Source of the DNA: Bacteroidetes bacterium GWF2_33_38 | GTDB taxonomy: Bacteria; Bacteroidota; Bacteroidia; Bacteroidales; GWF2-33-38 | NCBI GenBank assembly: GCA_001769505.1 | Contig: MEOF01000055.1 | Coordinates: forward strand, 33,033 to 97,032 | Reading direction: 5' to 3' | DNA: 64,000 nt | Part shown: positions 29,127-35,894 of the stretch, one piece after another | Numbering within the stretch: the stretch's first letter is position 1 | Layout: the number at the start of each line of letters is the position of its first letter | Program-made: the position numbers and the translations under genes | The notes under the pieces: generated by a model | The model's input: the letters and a program-made list of their open reading frames with translations, nothing else | Told to the model about the DNA's origin: nothing | The model's database searches: none

Positions 29127-29729
29127 TTATTTTCGATGAGTACGTTTGGTTCGTTTATTTTTGGAAAGAATATCTCGAGTTTCATTCAATTTAAGATTTT
29201 CGATAAACCCAAAATTTGTTCCTGCAATTTCTTGCATATCAGAAAAAATCAAATCGTCGCCAACCGATTCTCGATTCCAAATCAAATAAAGTTTTTTCAT
29301 GTGATTTGCAATGATTTTAATCAGAGCTTCTTTCATTTCGCCATCTTCCATTGTAACCGCTTTTTTAATCATATTTTCCATGATTTTTCCATAATGGCGA
29401 AATTTAATTGGGCTTTGCGGAATTTCAATTTTACTTGGTTTATCGTTAAAATGCTCGGGTCTAGGAACCTCGAATGGATAATCAACATCAAGAGTAAAAT
29501 TTGAAATTATGGCTATTTGAGACCAAATTCTTTGTCTTAAATCTACGTTGTTTTCGCGAGAACTTGAGTTCATCCCGTACATTATATTTGCAAGAGTACT
29601 TGCTGCTTTATTTCGCTCGTCTCGATTTTCGATGGTTGAAATAAATTCAATCATTTTTTGAATATTTCTACCATAATCAGGTAATGTAATTTCGTTTCTC
29701 GATGTGTTGTAATCTTTATTGTCAATCAT
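29127..29729 (-). CDS. DUF4290 domain protein
   Basis: 200 residues from the ATG at 29729; a TTG at 29750 overlaps the predicted -7 promoter box, so the ATG is preferred. LPDYGRNIQKMIEFI, NIMYGMN, WSQIAIISNFTLDVDYPF and FRHYGKIMENMI match the DUF4290 family, a Bacteroidetes-specific cytoplasmic family of unknown function usually found next to murA. Position suggests a role linked to cell-wall precursor synthesis, but this is inference. Confidence 0.85.
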   Translation of the reverse strand: MIDNKDYNTSRNEITLPDYGRNIQKMIEFISTIENRDERNKAASTLANIMYGMNSSSRENNVDLRQRIWSQIAIISNFTLDVDYPFEVPRPEHFNDKPSKIEIPQSPIKFRHYGKIMENMIKKAVTMEDGEMKEALIKIIANHMKKLYLIWNRESVGDDLIFSDMQEIAGTNFGFIENLKLNETRDILSKNKRTKRTHRK

Positions 29730-29747
29730 ATTTTTATCTTTATGAAT

Positions 29748-29779
29748 CAAAAATAGTTCTTTTATGCTAGATGTACAAG
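29748..29779 (-). promoter_or_regulatory. Promoter of the DUF4290-murA-thioredoxin operon
   Basis: Minus strand: CTTG (29779-29776), 20-base spacer, TATTTTTG (29755-29748), an exact -7 match. The predicted start of transcription is about 12 bases before the ATG at 29729. Confidence 0.55.
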
Positions 29780-29811
29780 TTTAAATATACAAATAGTTCA
29801 TATTCAACACA

Positions 29812-32091
29812 TTAATCCAAAACTATTTTTAATCTTGCAAATTTTAATAATAAGTTTTTTGTTCCGGCTTCTTTAAAATCAACAATTGCTTTTGTGTTTG
29901 GGTCAGAACCTTCGATATTAATAACTACTCCAATACCAAAACGCTCGTGTTCAACTTTCATTCCAATTTCTATATCAAGATTGTTTGCCGAAACTGTCGA
30001 TGTTTTTGTCTCTGATACTTTTTTAAATTTGTTTTGAATAAAAGGCTCTTTAGGTTTAAACTGTTGATTTGAAATATATTTATTTTTTTGGCTTTTATCC
30101 ATTGGCTTTTCGTAGGCAAAAGCATCGTCTTCGGGAAGAATAAGGTAATCATTATTAATTTCTCGAATAAATCGACTTGGGATACTCGATTCGAATGAGC
30201 CATAACGAAAACGTGATGTTGCATACGAAATGGAAGCAATTTTTTTAGCTCTCGTAACTGCTACATAAAACAATCTACGTTCTTCTTCCAAGTCTTGCAA
30301 ACTTGACGATGAGCGTTGCGATGGAAATAAATTTTCTTCAGCACCAACAATAAACACGTGTTCATATTCAAGTCCTTTTGCCGAATGAATGGTCATTAAG
30401 GTAACCTTATCTCTGTCTTCTTCTTTTTCGCCATCAGCATCGGTAAGCAACGAAACATTTTCGAGATATTTATCAAGTGTTGGAATGCCTTCGTCAAAAT
30501 AATTTTCGCAAAATTCACGAATTCCATTTAATAATTCTTGTACGTTTTCGTATCTACTAACTCCTTCGGGTGTTTGGTCGGTGTACAATTCTTTATGGAT
30601 TCCTGCTTTTGAAATAACTTCGTTAGCAAAATCGTAAGCATTCAAGGTAGATACTTGCAGTGTCAAATCAGAAATTAACCCAAAAAAGCTTTTTAACTTT
30701 AATACAGTTCCTCTGTTAAAGCCAAAATTTATAGTGTCAATTTTTTCCAATGCATTCCAAGAATCATTTCCAGTAGCTACGACATATGAATTTATTTTTT
30801 CAAGCGTTGTATCTCCAATTCCTCTTTTCGGATAATTTATAACTCTCTTGAATGCTTCTTCATCGTTTTGATTAATGATCAATCGAAAATACGAAATAAT
30901 GTCTTTTATTTCTTTTCGTTGATAAAACGAAAGTCCGCCATATATTTTGTACGGAATATTCCTCTTGCGGAAAGCTTCTTCAAATACTCTCGATTGTGCA
31001 TTCGTTCGGTACAAAATTGCAAAATCAACATAATTGAATTTATTGTTAAATTTACTTTCTATCAATTCGTTTGCGACAATATAGCTTTCTTCGGTGTCGG
31101 TATAACTTTTAAGTACTTTAATTTTGCTTCCGTCTTCATTTTCTGAAAAAATATTTTTAGGAATTCGGTTTGTATTTTTTTCGATTAAACTATTTGCGGC
31201 ATTAACTATGTTTTTCGACGAGCGATAATTTCGTTCAAGTTTATACAAGGCATAATCGGGATAATCGGACTTAAAATTTAAAATATTTTGAATTTTTGCT
31301 CCTCGAAACGAATAGATACTTTGAGAATCGTCGCCCACAACGCAAATATTTTTATATTGGTCGGATAATTTTTTGATGATTAAATACTGCGAAAAATTTG
31401 TATCCTGATATTCGTCAACCAAAATGAAGTTAAATTTTTCTTGATACTTTGTCAAAACTGCAGGATGATCACGAAACAATATATTGGTATTCATCAACAA
31501 ATCGTCAAAATCCATTGCGTTTGCGGCAAAACACTTTTTGGCGTATCGCTTATAAATTTCTCCAACAAGAGGTTTTCGACTTTGTTTGTCTTGCTCAATC
31601 ATCTGAGCATTTGCCAAGTATCCATTTGGCGTGATTAAAGCATTTTTCGCAAGAGAAATTTTACTATAAACCTCGTTCACTTTGTAAACCTGTGTGTCAA
31701 GGTTCATTTCTTTTATTACAGAATTCAAAACGCTTTTTGTATCTGCGGTGTCGTAAATGGTAAAATTGGGTTTATAGCCAAGTGCTTCGGCTTCGAATCG
31801 TAATATTTTTGCAAATATCGAATGAAAAGTTCCCATCCACAAATGACTTGCCGTTGTTTTCCCTACTAAAGACGAAATTCGTTCTTTCATCTCTTTTGCT
31901 GCCTTGTTGGTAAAAGTTAGAGCTAAAATTTTATAAGCTGGAATTCCTTGCCCCAACATATAAGCTATTCGGTAAGTCAAAACTCTTGTTTTTCCTGAAC
32001 CGGCACCTGCAATAATCAACGATGAGCCTTTATAATTTTTGACTGCATCGAGCTGCTCTTTGTTTAGTTCTTGTAAGTAATTTGTATCCAT
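29812..32091 (-). CDS. pcrA: UvrD/PcrA-family ATP-dependent 3'-5' DNA helicase
   Basis: 759 residues of superfamily 1A helicase. Q motif and Walker A IIAGAGSGKTRVLTYRIAYM, motif Ia ALTFTNKAAKEMKER, motif II ILVDEYQDTNFSQY, motif III VVGDDSQSIYSFRGA, motif IV LERNYRSS, motif V TLMTIHSAKGLEYEHVFIVG and motif VI RRLFYVAVTRAK. Length and the late GMKVEHERFGIGVV tail (UvrD C-terminal Tudor-like domain) fit PcrA/UvrD. Acts in nucleotide excision and mismatch repair. A -7-like TATCTTTG (32110-32103) lies upstream without a clear -33 box. Confidence 0.94.
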   Translation of the reverse strand: MDTNYLQELNKEQLDAVKNYKGSSLIIAGAGSGKTRVLTYRIAYMLGQGIPAYKILALTFTNKAAKEMKERISSLVGKTTASHLWMGTFHSIFAKILRFEAEALGYKPNFTIYDTADTKSVLNSVIKEMNLDTQVYKVNEVYSKISLAKNALITPNGYLANAQMIEQDKQSRKPLVGEIYKRYAKKCFAANAMDFDDLLMNTNILFRDHPAVLTKYQEKFNFILVDEYQDTNFSQYLIIKKLSDQYKNICVVGDDSQSIYSFRGAKIQNILNFKSDYPDYALYKLERNYRSSKNIVNAANSLIEKNTNRIPKNIFSENEDGSKIKVLKSYTDTEESYIVANELIESKFNNKFNYVDFAILYRTNAQSRVFEEAFRKRNIPYKIYGGLSFYQRKEIKDIISYFRLIINQNDEEAFKRVINYPKRGIGDTTLEKINSYVVATGNDSWNALEKIDTINFGFNRGTVLKLKSFFGLISDLTLQVSTLNAYDFANEVISKAGIHKELYTDQTPEGVSRYENVQELLNGIREFCENYFDEGIPTLDKYLENVSLLTDADGEKEEDRDKVTLMTIHSAKGLEYEHVFIVGAEENLFPSQRSSSSLQDLEEERRLFYVAVTRAKKIASISYATSRFRYGSFESSIPSRFIREINNDYLILPEDDAFAYEKPMDKSQKNKYISNQQFKPKEPFIQNKFKKVSETKTSTVSANNLDIEIGMKVEHERFGIGVVINIEGSDPNTKAIVDFKEAGTKNLLLKFARLKIVLD

Positions 32092-32462
32092 AAAAATTCC
32101 ACCAAAGATACTTTTTGAAACTTGAATAAGGATAAATTGTTAATAAATAGCTTGTTTTTTTTTATAGTTATGCGAATTAAGAGTTAAAAATAAAACCAAT
32201 AAAAGCATCTGAAATTTTAGCATACACATGAACTAAGAGTTTTTTAGTAAACCTTGCTAGCTCTGTAGAATTCTTTAACCAGAAATACAAAAGTTGTAAG
32301 AGAAAAACGCAAAAAAATATTTTTTTATTAAAAAAGAGATGATTCAAAAAAACGCAAAAAAAAATTATAACTTGCTCTCGAAAATTAATGTGAAATTTTG
32401 TTAAAAAACAAAAAATACGTGATTTTACCTGGTTACATCATGAGAAATTTGGTGTCATTTAT
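32092..32462. other. Long intergenic region between uvrD-like and sigma factor genes
   Basis: Very AT-rich. Contains the left copy of the 33-34 bp direct repeat (32133-32166), a possible uvrD promoter -7 box at 32103-32110 (minus), two ACGCAAAAAAA runs (near 32308 and 32352) and a loose palindrome ATTTTGTT-aaa-AACAAAA near 32395. No open frame worth calling. The promoter of the sigma factor gene should lie in the last 100 bases, but I see no TAnnTTTG match. Confidence 0.5.
32133..32166 (+). repeat. Left copy of a 33-34 bp direct repeat
   Basis: Begins TAAATTGTTAATAAATAG, then CTTG, a run of nine T and ATA. An otherwise identical copy with eight T is at 38145-38177 in the same orientation. 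Flanking bases differ after the repeat. The pair brackets the sigma factor to S74-protein block. Confidence 0.8.
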
Positions 32463-32990
32463 ATGAAAGAAGAAATTAAAAGCGAAATATTAATTAGAGG
32501 ACTTCTTAATAATGACACGAAAGTTTTTGATTATATAGTCAAAAAAATCAAACCTAGTATCATTAAACATATCAGAAAGAAAAAGGTTAGTAAAAATGAA
32601 GCGGAAGAAGTTTTTCAAATATCAATGATAAAGATTTTTGATGTATTAAGGAATAACGGAAATATCGAGAAATTTGAACCCTATTTATTAAAAACTTGTT
32701 TAAATACGCTTATAGACAGAGTCGTGGAACGGCAAAAAGAAGAAGATAAGAATGAGAAATATTATAAATCAATAATAGAACAACTCGAAGAGGATGAAGC
32801 CTTTATTGAAATAATAAGAGAGGTATTTAGTAAATTGGATAAAGGTTGCAGAGAAATTTTTCAAATGAAAGCCGATGGAATGAATTTAAATGAAATTGCT
32901 GAAAAATTGGGTTATACCGAACGATATTTGATAACTAAAAAAGCAAGGTGTAAAGAACGATATTTGAAGATTTTAAATAGAATGAAATAA
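32463..32990 (+). CDS. ECF-type RNA polymerase sigma factor
   Basis: 175 residues. Region 2-like helices occupy about 10-80 (FDYIVKKIKPSIIKHIRKKKV, EEVFQISMIKIFDVL) and a region 4 helix-turn-helix about 118-170 (LDKGCREIFQMKADGMNLNEIAEKLGYTERYL). The length and absence of region 3 fit the ECF group; it is divergent. The next gene starts 1 base after its stop and encodes a membrane TPR protein, the usual arrangement of a sigma factor with its sequestering partner. Likely drives genes of this locus; the target promoter is unknown. Confidence 0.82.
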   Translation: MKEEIKSEILIRGLLNNDTKVFDYIVKKIKPSIIKHIRKKKVSKNEAEEVFQISMIKIFDVLRNNGNIEKFEPYLLKTCLNTLIDRVVERQKEEDKNEKYYKSIIEQLEEDEAFIEIIREVFSKLDKGCREIFQMKADGMNLNEIAEKLGYTERYLITKKARCKERYLKILNRMK

Positions 32991-32991
32991 A

Positions 32992-33714
32992 GTGAAAGCG
33001 AGAGTGAAATATTCAGAATTAGTCTGTCAATTTTTAGACGATATGCTTGATGAAAATCAATTAAAAGAATTTCATCAAGAGCTGTGTGTAAATGAAGAAT
33101 TAAAAAAGGAATTAGAAGCTCAAAAAAGAATATTCAACATAATAAAAGATAAAGAAAAGGTAGATTTTTATATGTCTTTAATGCAATCAGAAAAAAGAGT
33201 TAAAAGACAACGTATTTTAAGAAACGGATTAAGCATAACATCAGTATTATTGATTCTTTTTTCAGTTTGGTTTATTAATAACGAATATTTCTCGAAAAAA
33301 ACCAATGATGAGATATTTGCAGAATATTATTCCCTCGAAAGCCCCGGAGTTATCACTATGGGACCAAAAGAAATAAAAGAGACTTTAGATAAAGGATTAT
33401 TAGAATTTGATTACGGCAATTACGATACCGCATTTGTACTGCTACAAAATGCTTATGATGCAAAAATAGACGATATAAGAGCTGCCGTTTATTTAGGAAT
33501 TCTATATATTGAAAAAAAAGATTACCAAAAAGCTATTGAAATTTTAAAAAATATTAAGGACAGTGAAAAAACAGTTTTTAATGAAAAAATAAATTGGTAT
33601 CTAGCTTTAGCTTATATAAAAATCGGAGACCGGGAAAAAGCAAAACCACTTCTCGAAAATCTTGATTCAGGCTGTTATAAATCACGAGCAATAAAAGTTT
33701 TAGAAGATTTTTAA
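32992..33714 (+). CDS. Membrane-anchored TPR protein, probable anti-sigma partner
   Basis: 240 residues from a GTG one base after the sigma factor stop. The N-terminal cytoplasmic region (1-77) has the short-helix pattern of anti-sigma N-termini (FLDDMLDENQLKEFHQELCVNEELKKELEAQ), a single TM helix at 78-95 and an outside part with two or three tetratricopeptide motifs (about 136-228: GLLEFDYGNYDTAFVLLQNA, YLGILYIEKKDYQKAIEIL, YLALAYIKIGDREKA). The layout suggests a sensor that holds the sigma factor at the membrane and binds a partner outside. Function is inferred from position. Confidence 0.75.
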   Translation: MKARVKYSELVCQFLDDMLDENQLKEFHQELCVNEELKKELEAQKRIFNIIKDKEKVDFYMSLMQSEKRVKRQRILRNGLSITSVLLILFSVWFINNEYFSKKTNDEIFAEYYSLESPGVITMGPKEIKETLDKGLLEFDYGNYDTAFVLLQNAYDAKIDDIRAAVYLGILYIEKKDYQKAIEILKNIKDSEKTVFNEKINWYLALAYIKIGDREKAKPLLENLDSGCYKSRAIKVLEDF

Positions 33715-33856
33715 AATCAACCTCTTAAATTAATCTCTCGCAATTACAATACAATCAGAGCATTATCTATTTTTTCAATTATTTTTTTCTAAATAATGAA
33801 AAAAATAATTGATGTCAAGTGATTACCAAAACTACTTTTTTCTGTCATATGTATGA

Positions 33857-33886
33857 AAGCGGAAACCGAAAAGCTTATAGAGTAGG
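33857..33886 (+). promoter_or_regulatory. Leader element copy A (conserved hairpin plus ATAGAGTAGG)
   Basis: Outer stem AAGC (33857-33860)/GCTT (33873-33876), inner GG-AAA-CC hairpin, a GAAAA bulge side, then ATAGAGTAGG (33877-33886), 26 bases before the ATG at 33913. Copy B at 35833-35867 preserves the unpaired bases, the distance to its ATG and the fold. This is a candidate structured 5' leader; no Rfam family is recognised. Confidence 0.45.
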
Positions 33887-33912
33887 TGTGACGTAAATAA
33901 TAAATTAATTGT

Positions 33913-34157
33913 ATGGCACAAGAAATTAGAGATACTTACAAGTATCATTTTAAGGTAGGAAATGTAATCGTTCATGGGGGAATTTCTGATAATTTAGTTC
34001 GCAGAGAAAATGAACATAAAAATTCCAGCAAGTATACCATTCACAATGGCAATGACTTTATTGGAGTAATGGACATATCAGTCAAGTAGGTGTTGCAGTA
34101 ACTAGAGAAAGTGCACTGCAATGGGAACGAGAAAATGGATTTGTGGCTAATCAGTAA
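33913..34157 (+). pseudogene. Small GIY-YIG-like protein gene with a one-base frameshift
   Basis: The ATG at 33913 opens a 58-residue frame (MAQEIRDTYKYHFKVGNVIV...) ending at the TAG at 34087-34089. The conserved continuation YWSNGHISQVGVAVTRESA...WERENGF lies in another frame and ends at 34157. Adding one T to the TTT at 34057-34059 restores one 81-residue protein. HGGISDNLVRRENEH resembles the GIY-YIG-type motif with DL..RR..EH, so a nuclease-like fold is possible. Either a true mutation or an assembly error in a short T run. It is the first gene after leader A. Confidence 0.6.
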
Positions 34158-34161
34158 AAAT

Positions 34162-34683
34162 ATGATAAATACTAAAACAAACAAATACATTGCTTTTCAG
34201 AAAAAAAATCCTATTATAAATACCATCTTAACGTCATTAGTTAGCATTATTTTAGGATATTTATTTTCTTATTTCATTGAGATTAATCCTTCAATAAAAA
34301 GAATAGAAGCTATTAATAATAAAGTTTTAACAAAACAAGATTCTTCAATTAAAATTCTTACCGCAATAAACGAGAAATATACTGTTAAGAATATAGAGGG
34401 CGAAGATTTGAAAGTAGGTTATAGCAGTCTGGTAAAAGAAGATTTAGTTAAAGTACAAGGTATTGATTTGGAAAGAGGCGAAGAGATTTATTTAATTAAT
34501 TATATTGGAAAATATAAGCCATCCGTTCGACTAATGGTGGAAGAAGTAATAGTAGATCAAACAAACAAATTGAACAAAGAAATCAAAATTTATATTAGTA
34601 AAGAAGCATTAACATTATTAGGTTTAGAAAAAGAACTATACAAAGGTATTTTTACTTTAAAAATGAAAAGGGTAATAAAATAA
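34162..34683 (+). CDS. Unrecognised single-pass membrane protein
   Basis: 173 residues from the ATG at 34162 (a GTG at 34111 would overlap the previous gene). One TM helix at about 18-39 (NPIINTILTSLVSIILGYLFSYFI), then a soluble region with a short coil (about 45-70) and a beta-rich C-terminal domain (YSSLVKEDLVKVQGIDL...). No family recognised. It begins 4 bases after the frameshifted gene and 32 bases precede the next, so it is probably co-transcribed with both. Confidence 0.65.
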   Translation: MINTKTNKYIAFQKKNPIINTILTSLVSIILGYLFSYFIEINPSIKRIEAINNKVLTKQDSSIKILTAINEKYTVKNIEGEDLKVGYSSLVKEDLVKVQGIDLERGEEIYLINYIGKYKPSVRLMVEEVIVDQTNKLNKEIKIYISKEALTLLGLEKELYKGIFTLKMKRVIK

Positions 34684-34715
34684 CAAGCCCATATTAATTA
34701 TTAAAAAACAACATT

Positions 34716-35156
34716 ATGTCATCAGAAATCAGAAAACAAAAAAAAGAAGTTCGCAAACTTGAACGTAAAGAAAGAAAAGCAATTTTTAATAAATTGTTAG
34801 CAGCTGCAATAGCTGTAAAAGATATGCAATTAATCGAAGGATTATCTTACAAAGAAAAAATTGCAAGAGTGTGGTCAGTTGTTAAACCAACATTAGAATT
34901 TGCAATTATTTTGAAAATTACCGGCGAAAAATTCGATACGGCTGCAAATAAACTAATCATAATTGGAAATAATATTACAGGTAACGAAACCACCGACCAA
35001 CAAGCAATTGAATTTCTTAATACGCTTTCTTCTGCTTGGAATACTATTGAAATGGCACTTGAAGTAATAAAAATTGCAGCACCTGACGATAAAGACGAAG
35101 ATATTGATAAAATAATCGAAATTGGAGAATGGTTATTTGAAAATTCAAAGTCTTAG
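34716..35156 (+). CDS. Unrecognised helical protein
   Basis: 146 residues. A highly charged basic N-terminus (SSEIRKQKKEVRKLERKERK), then predicted helices including WSVVKPTLEFAIILKITG, and an acidic C-terminal region (AAPDDKDEDIDKIIEIGEW). No signal peptide and no recognised domain. The next gene begins 4 bases after its stop, a tight pair that suggests the products act together. Confidence 0.65.
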   Translation: MSSEIRKQKKEVRKLERKERKAIFNKLLAAAIAVKDMQLIEGLSYKEKIARVWSVVKPTLEFAIILKITGEKFDTAANKLIIIGNNITGNETTDQQAIEFLNTLSSAWNTIEMALEVIKIAAPDDKDEDIDKIIEIGEWLFENSKS

Positions 35157-35160
35157 GAAG

Positions 35161-35826
35161 ATGGCACTTTTTTTTGAAAACGAGATTGATTTCAACATAG
35201 CTTCGAAACAAACTGTAAGTTATGAAAAATCGGATGCTAAATGGAGTTTATATCTAAAAGATATTACTCTAAAGCAAAATTTTGATGGTTTATTACCCCA
35301 AATTTTTAATCCCAATAATGAGATTTACTTATATGTAATATGTTGGGATTATAGCGGTAATGCCCCTATTATTTATCCGTTGAATGATATTGACCCGGCA
35401 AGTTTAATAATTAGGATTAAAAAGAATAAAGTTCATAAGTTTAACGGAGATGGAGTACTGCTTTGGCCTCGTTCTTATGTGCATGGAGCACTTCATATTA
35501 ATATTACATTAATAGAGGACGACAAAGATATAGTAAAAAGAGGTGAAACGCTTATGGAAATTAGCAAAGCAATAAATAAAAGTAAGCTATTTGAACTAAC
35601 ATCCGCCATAAGCTCAAATCCTGCAACAATTACTGGAGTTGCAGTAGCTAAGGCAATTACTGAAATTTCACGTGTAATTGGTAGCATTATGTCTAAAAAT
35701 AAAAACGATTATATAAACTTATTTCAAGGTTGCTTTGGTGTTGAAAATCATAATACACCTGAAAAAAAGAATTATCCTTTTGCAAACCAACAAGCCGAAA
35801 TGAATTTGGAATTTATAGTGAATTAA
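35161..35826 (+). CDS. Unrecognised beta-sandwich-like protein with a helical insert
   Basis: 221 residues from the ATG at 35161, 4 bases after the previous stop. Residues about 10-120 have alternating hydrophobic strands (WSLYLKDITLK, EIYLYVICWDY, LHINITLIED) that suggest a beta-sandwich; 131-178 form a predicted helical, partly hydrophobic segment (TITGVAVAKAITEISRVIGSIM); the C-terminus (MNLEFIV) could add a last strand to the sandwich. Mean hydrophobicity of the helical part is compatible with membrane insertion, but this is speculation. No family recognised. No signal peptide. Confidence 0.65.
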   Translation: MALFFENEIDFNIASKQTVSYEKSDAKWSLYLKDITLKQNFDGLLPQIFNPNNEIYLYVICWDYSGNAPIIYPLNDIDPASLIIRIKKNKVHKFNGDGVLLWPRSYVHGALHINITLIEDDKDIVKRGETLMEISKAINKSKLFELTSAISSNPATITGVAVAKAITEISRVIGSIMSKNKNDYINLFQGCFGVENHNTPEKKNYPFANQQAEMNLEFIVN

Positions 35827-35832
35827 TTTTCT

Positions 35833-35867
35833 ACAGCGGATGCCGAAAAGCTGTGAAATAGAGTAGG
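35833..35867 (+). promoter_or_regulatory. Leader element copy B (conserved hairpin plus ATAGAGTAGG)
   Basis: Outer stem ACAGC (35833-35837)/GCTGT (35850-35854), inner GG-ATG-CC hairpin, GAAAA, then GAA and ATAGAGTAGG (35858-35867), 27 bases before the ATG at 35895. Relative to copy A one stem pair changes from A-T to C-G on both sides, which keeps pairing. It lies in the 68 bases between the previous stop and the S74 gene. Confidence 0.45.
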
Positions 35868-35894
35868 CAAACAAAATTATAAATTATAATAATT

